64,000 bases of DNA, from positions 620,001 to 684,000 of the forward strand of contig NC_134286.1 of assembly GCF_949628215.1 (NCBI RefSeq). The letters are read 5' to 3'. Source of the DNA: Phalacrocorax aristotelis (Eukaryota; Chordata; Aves; Suliformes; Phalacrocoracidae). Numbering within the stretch: the stretch's first letter is position 1; the number at the start of each line of letters is the position of its first letter. The translations under genes were made by a program, and so were the position numbers. The notes below the pieces were generated by a model. It had not been told where the DNA came from and made no database searches. It saw nothing but the letters and a program-made list of their open reading frames with translations. Positions 22,736-34,406 of this stretch are shown here, one piece after another.

Positions 22736-22904
22736 TAAACGAGGCGGGCGAGGGGAGCGAGCATCCCACCGCCCGCTGCCTGCTCCTGCAGCTGCCGCCC
22801 GGCGGAGCTGCCCGCCAGGGCACCCACCGCCAGGGGTGGTGGAAAGGGCTCAAGGCGCTTGCCTCGGAGCTGCCCCCCCTTCGCCTGACCTCTTGGGGGT
22901 TTGG

Positions 22905-23030
22905 CAGCAATTAATTATCTGCTATACAATAGCAAGATCATTCCTCCTGGCCAAGGTTAAACATCCCAGTGCTGCAAAATAGCATTCACGTTAGCTCGAA
23001 ATAAATCTCACTTATTCCCTAGGCAATGCT
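22905..23030. promoter_or_regulatory. Candidate regulatory block
   Basis: Starts with CAATTAATTATC (22908-22919) and continues with ACAATAGCAAG, GGTTAAACATCC, TAGCATTCACGTTAGC and CGAAATAAATC. The partner of the island at 22560-22735 across a GC-rich, frame-dense spacer. Confidence 0.35.
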
Positions 23031-24129
23031 GCTGCTCTGGTTCTTTGTCCAGAGCTCAGACGAATGGGCAACAGCACGGCTTCAGACCCTGGGAGGGAGT
23101 TTAAGAGCTCCTCGCCCCTCGGCCACTGCTCGAGCTGTGAATTGCCACTTGGGCCCCTCCTGTCGGCAAGTTCCTCGTGACCCCATGGCAGTTTTTGCCG
23201 GCGTGTGGCTTGGTCTGCAGTCGCTCAGAGGTCCCGGGGCTGGCAAGCTTTGCCGTGGGTGGCCTTCGAGTGCTGGGGGTTGGAGCGGTGGCCGGGGACA
23301 CGGGGGCATGCACAGGAGCTGCCAACATGGAGGAGAAGCGGTTCGGGGAGCCCCGAATGTCTCAGGCTGTCCTTTGACAGCAAGGGAGGGATCCTGACAC
23401 CGAGATGAAATAAGCCTCTAAGGTCTAGAGGCTGCACAAAGAAAACCAAGTAGAAATGGCACTAGATGCTCAGATCTGCAGACTTAAAAGCATCTGGTTG
23501 TCCTCCCAAAGGAGAGGGGAATCAGATGTGTTTGCTGTCTACTAGGGGGTGCATCCCATTTGCTCTCTCACACGGTGATTGCCTGCGTATGCAAAGTGAT
23601 GGGGAGGTAGTTCTGTCTTTGAGAGTCACTTACACACAGCACTTTCCACATGGGAACGTGCCCGTGTGTGCACAAGAACAGGCATTTCCACAAATAAAAG
23701 CATTTTGAGCAATACGTCTGCTCCAAGAAGTGCAGGCAGACGCTGCGCGGAGGCGGGGAAAGCCCACCCCAGCTGGGGCGCGGGGAGCTCGCTGCAGGAC
23801 TGGCCCAGCTCTGCTTCTGGGGGTCTCACCAGCTGGGCCAGGGACACAACCCAGCCTCCACCGGCCCTTCCCACACCGTCACACAGGGGACCGCAGCCCC
23901 CCACCCATTCGCCCCTTGGATTTGGCCAGGCAGCTCCTAGGTCCCCCCCGTCCAGACAAGTGGGCTCTCCTGGGGCCAAGCAAGGGCAGGAGAAAGTCTC
24001 TCTGCATCCCGTCGGATCCCAGTGAGGACCTGCAAAGCATGCAGGCTGCTCTGGCACAGCTTGCCGGGGGCGGTCTGGGCTGCTCTGGAGGACGTACGGT
24101 GCTAAAAAGCCGGCGTGGACCAGGGCCAA
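23031..24129. other. Unassigned DNA
   Basis: GC-rich, containing the CTCF-like word at 23539. Opposed open frames at 23626-24129 (minus) and 23666-24149 (plus) cancel each other as coding evidence. Confidence 0.3.
23539..23552 (+). promoter_or_regulatory. Possible CTCF-like site
   Basis: CTACTAGGGGGTGC matches 12 of 14 positions of the family core CCACYAGGGGGCGC by eye. A single motif match is weak evidence. Confidence 0.25.
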
Positions 24130-24290
24130 GCGAACAAAGGTTTTATTAATTGGAGTGCATGTGGGTAAGTAGCATTGATCACTGAAGCCAAGGGAAGTAC
24201 ATTACTTATGGCTTTTGAACAAATGCTCCTGGAGCAAATGAGTCTGGCTGCTTAATTGATTTGGGATTTTTATTTTGTTTGTTTTCTCCC
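24130..24290. promoter_or_regulatory. Candidate regulatory block
   Basis: Contains AACAAAGG (24133-24140), TTTTATTAATTGGAG, AGCATTGATCACTG, ACATTACTTATGG and GCTTAATTGATTTGGG. Motif-dense and non-repetitive. Confidence 0.35.
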
Positions 24291-25844
24291 TCCACTCTTT
24301 TTGCAGGGGCACGGCTGGTGCTGAGCACCCCGCACCTGCACTGTGTGCCTTACAGGTCTCTCATGTCGAAGCATCCCATTTCACGTTCTCATTTCCACCT
24401 CCCTTGTCACCCCCTAGCTCCCAGGAAGAGATGTGCAACCAAAAGCCAGCCTGGTAGCCTGTTTTGTCCCCAGAGAAAATCTCTGTTAGACCCTCCTGGA
24501 AGGGCAGCAGATCCTCCACACCCCCTACATCATTCACCTATTCCAGGTGAGCTGAGGCTCGGAGCTGAGCAGCCTTCCCCAGCACCACCCTCCTGACCAC
24601 CACGATTTTATAACGAATGTTGGTGCTGCCCAAACAGCACAGCAGCACAAGAGCTCCTTGCTGGAGGTGATCCGAGGCCAGGCTGCACTGAGCCCCGGTA
24701 TCCAGCCAGGACCTGGTAGTCGACTGCATTTTCCCTGGGCAGCTGGAGTGGAGGAGCTTTTCCCCAGGCTCTCAGCAGTCAGTCAGCCTGACAAGTGCCG
24801 CAGCATCCTTCGCTACCGCTGCACACAGAGGCCACCCCAGACCATGCCTGTAACCCAACCCTGCGGTCCCATCGGCAGCAAAACCCATTGCACGGCCAAT
24901 AAATAATTCATGCCAGCAAACTGGCTCTGCTCGCCGCCACCGCGTACAGCCGCGGCCCGGGGTGCCAGCAGAGCCACAGAAGGGCAGAAGCACCCTTGCA
25001 CGGTGCCACGCGGATGGGCCAGAGCTCGGCCGCCGCCTCGCCGCCCTGCCCTGCCGCTCCTGCCGCCTGGCCCTGCAGGATGCCAGCCCTGTGCTTGCTA
25101 ACGCCCGCTGATCCCTGCACAACCCGCCTGCAAGGGCAGCTCTGCCCGGAGCCGGAGGAGCCGGAGCAGCGGCCAGCGAGCTGCCTGCTCCCCACGGGTG
25201 GCTCGTGCTCTTGCCCTGGAGAAGCCGGTTAGTGCGCTGGATGAGGATGTTCTTGCACCTATCAGACAGGTCGGGGTCTGCAGCAGCTTGGCTGGCAGTC
25301 TGCGGCAGCGAGGCACTGTCTAACCCAGGCTGCCCTAAGGAGAGCCCTGTGCTCAGCAAGATGCTGCAAACACGGGTCTGGAGAGGGGCCGTGCTTCCTA
25401 TCTCATGCTCCCGGTAGCTTTTGAGTAGCTCCTTCTCCTAATTCGATCACCAAAAAGGTGCAGTAGCTAAAGGCCAGCATTGACTCCAGGTCTAAACTGG
25501 TTTTTCTTTTCCCTATATGCTATCCTGTGTTACCACGGGCAAGAAGCTGGATGTTTCTAACCAGCCGGTGCCTTGGGGCGTCCTCCCCGGAGAGGCAGCA
25601 AGCGCACAAAATCCTCAAGGGCTCTAACACGAAATTTAATTAATTTATAAATGGAAACATGCGGCACCACCGCCTGAGGGAGCAGAGGTCTGCAGCGGGT
25701 CCAGGCCACCGCCCCGGCCCCGGGGCATCCTCGGGACGTCCCAGCATCCCGGCCCCACGTCCGGACAGCGAGAGGGGACCGGTCCCACAGGCAGACCTGC
25801 GAGTTTCCCTCGCCTTTTTTCTTAATTCTTTTTTCCAGACGTCA
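24291..25844. other. Unassigned DNA with a CpG-dense centre
   Basis: CpG density is highest at about 24940-25200. A 195-residue minus-strand frame spans 25359-24772 but has no recognised domain and is matched by frames on the other strand. 25420-25660 is AT-richer and includes AATTTAATTAATTTAT near 25633. Confidence 0.3.
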
Positions 25845-26640
25845 GAGAGAAGATGATTTTAAGGGCTTGAGGAGTTCTTTCAGTTATAAAAATACAAAAC
25901 GAAAGGTAAATAGGCACATGGTTTTAATGATCAGTCATTCATTCCATTCGCACTTGTTTTTCCACCCAGCGTGCTGAGGAGAGATGACCTTAATAAATAC
26001 GTAACAAAACGATCAGTCTGTTCCCAAAAGAGCTCAGGTGTTTGGGAAGATGCGGGTACGTGGGGCCACATTTGCCTTGTCACCCCTGTGACCTTCTCTG
26101 CACTGGGATTTAAAATTGGGATGGCAGGGGGACCATACTTGCATTTTGAGAAGATTTCCCAACTTCACAGGTTGATTGTCCTCAACTTCCTGCAGAAGTC
26201 TCTCGACAGAATGGCACTGATGTAAGAAAAAAACCTTTTTCTCTAGAACCCTCAAAATGTTCCGTTTTGGAGCAGTCAAAGCAGATTATGAAAGAAAACA
26301 GACTCTCCAATCACAGCCTGGGCAGGAAGGCTGGAAACAAGCGGATGCGAGCATGAAATGTGATGTGCAGTGGGATGAGATAAACTCCCTATCTTGTTTT
26401 GGCCCATTATGGATATTATTCATCAAAACACTTTGTTGAAATCAGCTAGCTCCGGGTTTTGTTAATTTTCTGTTTCAAAAAAATCAGACTTTGGAGAAAA
26501 AAAGTGCCAAAAATAGCTGTTTAACTAGCTGTAGCCAAATGGTCCTTGAGTTCAGCCTGTCATCCCGGGTTATTACTTCACTTATATCCCCGTGATAATT
26601 TGGGAACGGTTTCTCTGAGCCGAGAGCGGAGGGGAGGGGA
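25845..26640. promoter_or_regulatory. Long AT-richer interval, possible regulatory DNA
   Basis: Nearly 800 bp of lower GC. It holds GGTTTTAATGATCAGTCATTC (about 25921), ACCTTAATAAATACG, CATTATGGATATTATTCATC (26404), TTTTGTTAATTTTC, and a repeated AGCTAG/AACTAGCTG pattern near 26440 and 26525. No repeat family recognised. The interval may include more than one element. Confidence 0.3.
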
Positions 26641-27312
26641 TGGGGGCGGATAACGTGCTGCCTCGTTAAAATATTCAGGCTATTTTCCTGGCTGGCAAGA
26701 AGCAGCTAGGATTAAGTCCTTATCCTGTGAGGAGTGTTATTACAAAGCGCATGGGCGAATTCTTTGCAGGGCCAGAGATGATCTGTGTCCCCCGCAGGAG
26801 AGGGGTCCCTCACCCTGCCCCGAAGCTGCCCGAGAGGATTAAGTAAGCGAACCCAAAGGAGCAAACCCCGGGGTCCCTTCATGGAGATGCCCTCCTGGCG
26901 AAACCTGCCCGCCGTGCTGGAGGTCCCTGCCCCGGCAGCCCCCAGCCCCGCGGGTCCCCCCTGCACCCCCACAGCCTCTCCCCAACATTTCAATGAGCAA
27001 TCAGGGGGCAGAGGAAGGAGAGCCGTGTTTGAAGGCACCGTTGATTTTTCAAGTATCAGCCGCAGGCTTGCTTTGTTTGGGCAAGTTGGGTGCCAGCTCG
27101 GGTTTCTTAGCAACCCTGAGGGGCTGATGCTTTCCATTCCGCATCGCACACAGCAGATTAAGCCCGGGCCTTTTTCTAGACCACGCTTTGCACACCTGCC
27201 CCGGCTCTGCCACGGCGGGGTGCAGGACGAGGGTCTCACCGGGAATAACGTGGGACCCCCCCACCGCTCTCTGTGACAGACCAGAATCACTGACATCCCT
27301 CAGCAGTGACCT
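26641..27312. other. Unassigned DNA
   Basis: Opposed 163- and 194-residue frames overlap here, so neither is called. GC-rich. Confidence 0.3.
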
Positions 27313-27508
27313 GGAGGGTCCCCCTGCAACAGAGGGCCCCCTGCAATGGAGGGTCCCACTGCAATGGAGGGGCACTCTGCAATGGAGGGACCCCCTGCAA
27401 CAGAGGGCCCCCTGCAATGGAGGGTCCCACTGCAATGGAGGGGCACCCTGCAATGGAGGGACCCCCTGCAACAGAGGGCCCCCTGCAATGGAGGGTCCCA
27501 CTGCAATT
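27313..27508. repeat. 17/18-bp minisatellite with 71-bp higher-order unit
   Basis: About ten monomers of CTGCAATGGAGGGTCCCA type. One monomer type (CTGCAACAGAGGGCCCC) is 17 bp and recurs at 27324, 27395 and 27466. This gives an exact 71-bp higher-order period of one 17-bp and three 18-bp units. The higher-order copies are nearly identical, pointing to recent expansion. Confidence 0.93.
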
Positions 27509-29466
27509 CCCCCGGTCCTCATTTCTTGCTCCTCCTGCTACATCCAAGCGTGGCCTCTCCAGAGCAAGGACAGCCAGGCAGGGATGTGCTTTATTTCTCA
27601 CGTTACTTTATTTAAATTTTATAAATCAGTCAAAAGCACATTTGCTGCTGTTCATATTTCTTTGGATCAGCCTCAGAGCAGGGAAGGGCAGCTCAGCAGT
27701 CCCCTAAAGCAGCTTAGTGTTTTTTACACCACAGCAGAAAAGACCATGAGTGAAGGACTGTAGATTGAGCCAATTAAAGGCATCACTGAGATTACAAAGG
27801 ACGCGCCATCCTCCTCTTGGTGCAGCTCTGGACTTCAGAGGGGTTATACAAAACTACATATTGCCTTCGTACAATTTAACACCCTTTACGTAAGATTGTG
27901 AAACAAGAGCACCACCCTTTCTTGAAATAAAATCATACGTGCTCTGCTGCCTGGGACAGTTGGGGTTTCTCCCTTCTCCTCTTTAGGGCAGTAACTCCAG
28001 GCCAGCTGGTTTCAGATCCCATCTTCTATTATTTTTATTGTCCTTTTCTCCCCTCCACTAAGGTCAGTCAAATCTCTGCAAAACGAGCACCGAAGGGTGA
28101 CCTTTAAAGCAAGGGGGAACTCGCTCTCCACCACAGTCTGCTCCGTGCCCTGTGCAGGGCTCTAAGGGGGGGTCTGTCCTTGCTTGGTACTTTCATCCAG
28201 GTGCCCACCTTCCTCCATCCCTGGGGTGGAGGAACTGCCCTGGGGACCCCAGGAAAGCCCCCCGCCCATCTGGGCGCCCTCAGCCCTCACCAAGCTCCTC
28301 AAGGCTCCCTCCCAAGGCCAGATCTGTGAAACCTGAGAACAAATCATGTCTTTTCCATCAAGACTCTCCAGCAACACCACCAAGTGTGCTGCAGCATATG
28401 GGATCTGGCAAAAGTCATTAAGGGTCCGTGATGAACCACTAACATCCCTTGTTATCTCGCTAGCGCTTAGTCACTCCACTGATTTCAAAGGGACCAGAAT
28501 CCCCAGGCTTTGCAGCATCACTGGCGGAAATCTGTTTCTGCCACGCTGTGCTCTCTCAGCCCAGGGTTGCTCCAGTGCCAGCCCGTCCCTAGGTGCCACC
28601 ACAATGCAGATAAGTAGGTCCAGGCTTAACTACAGCAGGTTTGGCTACTTTTGATCGTGAACTCACTGGGGGCCCATTTCAGTTGTGACCATTGGGATAA
28701 ACTTGGGCTGATGCAGCGGCTGCAGTGTGACGATGAGGTGACAGTCTTGGCTGACTTGCTGTGACCCTCAGCCATCCCGGCTTACAGGAGCCGCAGCTGC
28801 CAGCCAAGCCCGGGCTCACTGCAGGCAGTGGGGGCAGATCAGGACTTTCGGGCTGAAGCCTTTTTCCGCCCCAGTGGGTCGGGGGAGCTGGACCTGCCGG
28901 CGTGTGGGCGTCGGGCTGGGGCTGCGCCCTGAGCGTGCCGGCATGGCCCTGCCCGCCACACCACCAGGGAAAGGAGATGCCAGCCCTGTTCTCTGCAAAT
29001 AAGGCACCCGGAGGGGTATGAGAGGAAAGGACCAGCTGGAATATTACAGGGAAAAGGATGAGCCAAAGGGTAAAAGTGCGGTGGTCAGGACTTCATGGGA
29101 GCCATGCGGGCTCTAAGCCAGCCCCTCCGGATCTTGGCAATGCCTTGATCCACCTTTCTTGGAAACATATGTGTAGATGTTGCGAGCGTGGGCATGGCTG
29201 CGATGGGGAACTCGGCCTGCCTGCATCTCTTCTGTCATCTTCTCCCGCTCCCTGCACGGCACCGGGCAGCTCCCGAGGGCCGCTGGACGTGACGAACTGG
29301 CTGAAGCAACGGCTGCGGGATGAAGCCGGTGATCTGGTTTCAATAAAATCAGCAGATTGTTTCATGGCTGGATGGGAAAGTTGTGAGGCTCCAGGATTTG
29401 CTTCTCTGGCAGCTGGATCCTGTTTGTCCATCACCGTCTCCCTGGAGAGCAGCTCACACCCCACCT
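27509..29466. other. Unassigned DNA
   Basis: 27590-28080 is AT-richer (ACTTTATTTAAATTTTATAA near 27604, CTATTATTTTTATTG near 28027). 28080-29466 is GC-rich and featureless apart from short open frames. Confidence 0.3.
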
Positions 29467-29644
29467 CTCTGGAACAGGCTTCCTCGAGGGGTGGTCAATG
29501 CCCCGAGCCTGTCGGTGTTTAAGAGGCATTTGGACGATGCCCACAGTAGCATGCTTTAGCTTTTGGTCAGCCCCAAAGTGGTCGGGCAGTTGGACACGGT
29601 GATCCTTGTAGGTCCCTTCCAGCTGAAAATCTTCTGTTCTGCTG
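29467..29644 (+). mobile_element. Old CR1 LINE 3' fragment
   Basis: Matches the familiar layout of CR1 3' ends: CTGGAACAGGCTTCC, then a GGTGGTCAATGCCCC segment, GTTTAAGAGGCATTTGGACGA and, near the end, GTGATCCTTGTAGGTCCCTTCCAGCTGAAA. The usual terminal repeat ATTCTATGA is blurred to ATCTTCTGTTCT. It is 5'-truncated and diverged, hence not coding. CR1 is the dominant avian LINE and is normally 5'-truncated. Confidence 0.8.
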
Positions 29645-30284
29645 TTGTGCTGGTCAGAGCACGGTGCCTGCCGTGGCACCCAGCGCGCCCGTGGCACCAA
29701 CCTCCTCTGGGGACGCGAGACAAGAGCGTAAAGCAGAAAATAGAAGCCTGGTCTGACATGAACACTTCTGCCGATCAGCAGCTTCCCAAGGCTTTGGGAA
29801 CACAGGCAGGTTGGGTGGATGAGAGGGTTTGCAGGGAGAGCTGGGCTTCCCGGGCTGCCCAGCACAGTCCCTGCAGAGCCGAGCGCGGGGCAGCCTCCGG
29901 CTCATGGGGCATCGCACCCTTGGGGCACCCAGCTGACCCAGCAAGGGTGCTGGCAAGCCCCCTGCCCCTGCCCAGGAGGGCATCTCCCGCCGGCACCGTG
30001 GTCCAAGCGGTGGATGGAGAGGGACGGACGGGCTTCGGGATGAACTCCGCTGTCGTCCCCAGAGAGCGCGGCTGCTCCCGGGCTCGGCGGTGTTTGTGGC
30101 GCCCAGGAGGCAGAGATACGGAGGCAGCTCCTGGCTCCCACCCGGCAAAGCGCTTCGGCGTGCACCTTTGATGGGGACGTTAAGCGTAGGCTTAAAGCTG
30201 AGCCCATGCTCCGAGGCGCTGCTCAGCCCGGGACCCAGAGTTAGCTCAGGCAGAAGCAGCTGAGCGCTTTGAAGTTTTGGGCAG
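29645..30284. other. Unassigned GC-rich DNA
   Basis: Overlapping frames on both strands; nothing recognised. Confidence 0.3.
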
Positions 30285-31000
30285 TTTTCTAGGCTACATT
30301 TAGCCTTCCTCTGTACCTTTAAATTCCAAAGGCAATGTGACTTCTAAGAAGGAAAGCAAGCCTTTAAAGCAGTAAACAGCTGTTTTCCCTCTTTCTATAT
30401 AAGAGCAATCTTAAAAAAACACTAAAAAATTTAACAACCTTTTTTTTTTTATTTTTTTCATGAAGCAGGCCATTTCAGGGACCTGTCAAGCGCACTCGGT
30501 AACAGCGTGACATATCCAGTAACAGCATCACCAATAACCAGCTTGGCCTTCCTCCCTAGCTTGGCTTGATTACAGTCCCTAAACTGGCCCGATAGGAATT
30601 TCTGCTCTGCATTTAAATGAACTTGCAGGCAGTAAAGGAGCGCGTATAAAGAAAGGGGTGAGCATTATGTCAGTTTTGTGTATTGTAACCCCTTTACTTA
30701 CAGCCCCTATATCTTCTGAATTCTGGCAGGGGCAGAAGCACTAACTTATTCACTCCCACTGTCTCCATCCCCAAAGCGTGCAGTTAATCCCAAATCTGAG
30801 GCTGCAATATCAGCTTTCTGTTCTAGCCAGGACAGAAAAAAACCAGAGCAGGACAGACCAGCTGCATTTAGCGCCCCATCAGCTAAATTTCAATGAAATC
30901 ATTTTGATGAATTGTTTAGGAAAGGAAAAAAGCCCCATTAACTGTACATTTGCTGTTAATTAATAGTCTGCTTTTTTTCTCCTCTCCGGCACAGCACTTC
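30285..31000. promoter_or_regulatory. AT-richer interval, possible regulatory DNA
   Basis: Includes an AT-rich low-complexity piece (30410-30460, with T13) and motif-bearing parts: CAGTAACAGCATCACC, GCATTTAAATGAAC (with the ATTTAAAT palindrome), AATTTCAATGAAATC with ATTGTTTAGG, and TTGCTGTTAATTAATAG (30950-30966). The regulatory reading is inferred. Confidence 0.3.
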
Positions 31001-31229
31001 CGAGCCGTTCCACGCTCCGCTGTGAGCACAGCGGCGGCGGGTGCAGGGGACGGGTCCGCATCGGTGGCGCCCCAGCAAGGGTGACTCCTCCAAGCTCCAC
31101 GCTCCAGAGAGACGCCAACAAAGCCACGCCGATGCATGAGGAGCGGTAAAAGCTAACGGCCTCTGCACCTCCCTGCTCCGCTGCCGGGCCGCCTCTGCTG
31201 GGTGGCTGCATGGTGTCAGCGGGGCAGGT
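31001..31229. other. Unassigned GC-rich DNA
   Basis: CpG-containing; nothing recognised. Confidence 0.3.
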
Positions 31230-31320
31230 GAGGCGTTCCTCAGTTTTATTATTTTTAATAAATTCTCTTTTCGTGTATTTATTTTCTGTACATATCTTGT
31301 AAATATCTCTGGAATGTTAG
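31230..31320. promoter_or_regulatory. Short AT-rich island
   Basis: TTTTATTATTTTTAATAAATTC, TGTATTTATTTTCTG and TGTAAATATC occur within 90 bp, flanked by GC-rich DNA. Confidence 0.25.
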
Positions 31321-33394
31321 CTGAGAGGAACCTTGGCCAATATCATCCGGAAAACAGATGCCAGGGTTGCTGTGGGGGACGGGAGCAGGGCAGCCCCCTG
31401 AGCTTCGGGGATGGTGGGTGCCCGCAGGGCTTAAAACCAGTAGCGAACACACACAGTAGGCAACTGCGAGGAAGGAAAAGTCTGGCTAAATCATTTTCCT
31501 TCACAACAGCTATGCCGACGTGCCCACAGGACGTTTCAGGAGCCAAAGAACAGGCGAGAGGAGGGAGCAGTTGCATGGCAGAGCATGGCCCCAGTGCCCA
31601 CCCTGCCTCCCCTTGCAGCAAGGCAGGGGGGCGGCCGCCACTGCACCCCCGTCCTGGGCGCCCGTCGGCACAGGCAGCCCTTGAGCAAAGGCCTTTGTCC
31701 GTTTCAGGGGGGCTCCCGTGCTCTCACGGCCGCCGTATCTCACAGCAGAGCCCTTATGGCTTTGAAGCCCAGAGGCTGAGAGGCCTCTCTCGGAGAAGCG
31801 CTTACACGATGCGAGTCCTTGGGCTGCCCGGCTTTATCCGAGTTAAGATGTCCTTTCCCCCACGGAGACCCTCCAGGACAAGTCACCCGGGGAAGAAAAT
31901 GCAAAATACCAGTCTGGGCGCTCAGCCCTGCCCAGCCTTGGGGCTCTGCTCAGAGCTCCTCGTGGGGGTCTCTGACTTTGCTGCGCTTAGCTGTCAGTAT
32001 TTTTTCCCCCTGTAATTAATCCAGAAACTTTCATTCAAATTCAATTTGAATTTAGGAGAAACCAAAGGCTGTACACACAGTTTCTTCCAACCTACCTGCG
32101 TCGCCTGGGCTCAGCCCTGCTAGAGAGGGAGAGAAAACCTCGGGAACAAGGACTGTGCTTTACCAGTCGCTGCTTGTCGGAGAGCACAACGCCAGCTCCG
32201 GCACCTCCAGAGCGCGGCACGCAGTGACAGCGAGGGGCGGATGCCTGACAGCAGAAGTGCTTGTGAGCCTGCGAGCTTCTCTTCTCCTTTTCCAGCCACG
32301 CTGACTCTTCTGGCGAGCAAGACCAGCTGCAGCCCTCGTGGCTGTCCTCGCTGCGGCACGGGCACTGGTGTTTGCTGGTTGACACAGCAGCTCCATCACA
32401 GGGGACAGAGAGGCCAAATCCACCCATGACCGGCAGCTGCCAAAGCACTTGGGAGAAGCAGAGCTTGCAGCCTGCAACCCTTCAGCTCCAGACTGGGGGC
32501 CGAAGAAGGCTCCTGCTCGTCTCCCTCCCCATCCTGCACTACGTGCTCTGACCCAGGCAGGTCCCCGTGCCACCGAGCGACCCCGGCGCGGCACCCGCTC
32601 GCGTTCGGTGGCACCCAGAGGGTTTGACTCGTGGTGGGCCGTTGCTCCTTGGACGTGTCCCCCCGCCAGCCGGGCCCAGGATGGGGGGCTGCGGGATGCA
32701 GGATGCTCGGAGCCGGCCACCGCAGGCGCTGCCCGCTCCAGCGGGGCCCGGGACTCCGGGGCTGGGGGCCGTGCTCTGCTCGGGGGCCGGCGCGAAGGCG
32801 CCCGCCGCTCCCTGGGTCCCGTCTGCAAGGCGTGAGCAGAGGCAGAGGAGGAGGGAGCGGTGTGCGGGCAGCGTCAGGGGAAGGCAGGTCGCTCCCCTTC
32901 GGTGGTGACTTTCCCTTCTTTCAAGTGCTTGCGTTTCCTGCAAATAAGCTCTGGATTTCCTGGGGCTTTTTTTATTCTTCTCAAACTACCATGGCCTCCA
33001 GCTTGCGCTGGCAGAGCCCTGTGCCTGCACAAAATATCACTGCTGTCAGCCAGATCTCCAAGTCTGTGCAGGAATCATTACAGGGTCTGGGTCTAAAAGC
33101 TTCCTTGGGGGATTTCTTGCCCTTAATTTTTGACCTGCACGCTCAGCATTGGCTTCACCTCCAGGAAGCGTTGTCTCTGGGTACCCGGTAAGAGCGGCGA
33201 GCCCTGGTGCGGGCATGCACGAGGGGCTGTACCACCCCGCTTTCCGCGTCTGGGCCGCAGATGTCTGGGCCGTGAGGCATCAGTGCAATGAGGTGCTACA
33301 AAAGCCGGGCTCTGCACCCCTCTGAGCCACCACCTCGGCTCAGAGGAAGAAGCTAATCTGAGTCTCTGCACAAAGACGGCGTAACTCGCCGCCA
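31321..33394. other. Unassigned DNA
   Basis: GC-rich, with a CpG-dense part at 32560-32830. An AT-rich patch at 32005-32060 contains the inverted words TTCAAATTCAATTTGAA (32034-32050), a near-perfect palindrome. Long frames (31314-32015 plus, 32828-32160 minus) are unsupported. Confidence 0.3.
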
Positions 33395-33725
33395 TGCCAC
33401 ATGCTTAATTATCCTGGCTAGAAAGAAAAGCCCCGGTAACATTTGGTCCAAATTAATGATGGTTTGTTTTGAAATGCAAATAGTTTTTAATCAGAGGAGG
33501 AAAGGTGGAAATAGACACTACTTAGTTTCTACATTTTAATTTTTTTAATGAAGCCATGCATCTGTGTTTTTTTTTTTTAAATATATATTTCTTTTAATAT
33601 GGAGAATAACTTTTGTGTGGGCTGAATTAGCTCTAAATGAAAGCAAACAAGGCATAATTAGAAACCGGTTCGCTTCTTTTCTTCTGTTCCTTTTCCTCCG
33701 TAAGGGCAGCATTATAATAAGGTGT
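33395..33725. promoter_or_regulatory. Candidate developmental enhancer-like block
   Basis: Contains TGCTTAATTATCC, CAAATTAATGATGG, AATGCAAATAG (POU/octamer-like, near 33474), TTTTTAATCAG, AAGCCATGCATC, a T12-A/T run (33568-33596), GGCTGAATTAGCTC, GGCATAATTAG and GCATTATAATAAGG. It is AT-rich between GC-rich flanks and densely homeodomain-like. Confidence 0.4.
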
Positions 33726-34074
33726 GCATCTGCGAGGGGAGGGGAAGCACCCCAGCCCAGAGCGTGCCCGTCTGGGGGGCCCAGCTGCAAGGCTGGGGTG
33801 GAGGGGGACGGAGACGTGCCGCAAAGCCTGGCTCGAGGTGGGACCTGGGCTGGGCAGGGAGCTGGGCAAGCCCGGGACTCATCCCAGCGGCTCTGAGGCT
33901 CCCGCCGGCGTGGGGCACGGCCCCTCTCCCCGCTTTCAGTCCTGCCAGCAGCTGCATCGCTGCAAGCCCCGTCCCCGCGCCCAGACACCCCGATCACTGG
34001 AAGCGGCTTCGGCCAAGAGGCAGGGTGGAAGGTGAGGGGCTGGTTTCCAAAGGCGGCTCCACGTGCGAGTCTGG

Positions 34075-34245
34075 GAAGCTCCCATTTGGGAACGCCATGA
34101 GTTTCTCATTTAATATGGTACCATGCTGCATTCTTTCTCTATAAAGAAACCTCATTTAACTTTAGGCGTGTTTATACATCTAATTAAAAATTGGTCATGT
34201 TTAATTGATTGCATATATCATTACTGCTGCCTCATTGCACCCACG
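34075..34245. promoter_or_regulatory. Candidate developmental enhancer-like block
   Basis: Contains TTTAATATGG, TTTAACTTTAGGCG, GTTTATACATCTAATTAAAA (34170-34189), AATTGGTC and TTTAATTGATTGCATAT (34200-34216). It ends abruptly at GC-rich sequence near 34240. Among the densest TAATT-word clusters in the window. Confidence 0.4.
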
Positions 34246-34379
34246 AGCACGGTCCAGCCGCAGTCGTGGAGCTGCTTCCCCGCACTGCAGCGCAGGCACA
34301 GAAATGCTGCCAGGGACCAGCCCGTGCCCCTCTGCTTTGTCCCCGTGTTGTTAGCGGTGCCTATAGCCGTCCAGTGCTG

Positions 34380-34406
34380 CCTCCCCCTCCTCCTCCTCCT
34401 CCTCCT
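34380..34406. repeat. (CTC)n pyrimidine tract
   Basis: An uninterrupted C/T run of CTCCTC type. Confidence 0.8.

Noticed and set aside
24772-25359. 195-residue minus-strand frame in CpG-dense DNA
   Set aside because: Low stop-codon frequency from GC content explains it; no domain, and several plus-strand frames overlap.
27313-27508. CRISPR-like direct repeats
   Set aside because: No unique spacers; adjacent monomers are contiguous, in a vertebrate-type sequence with LINE remnants.
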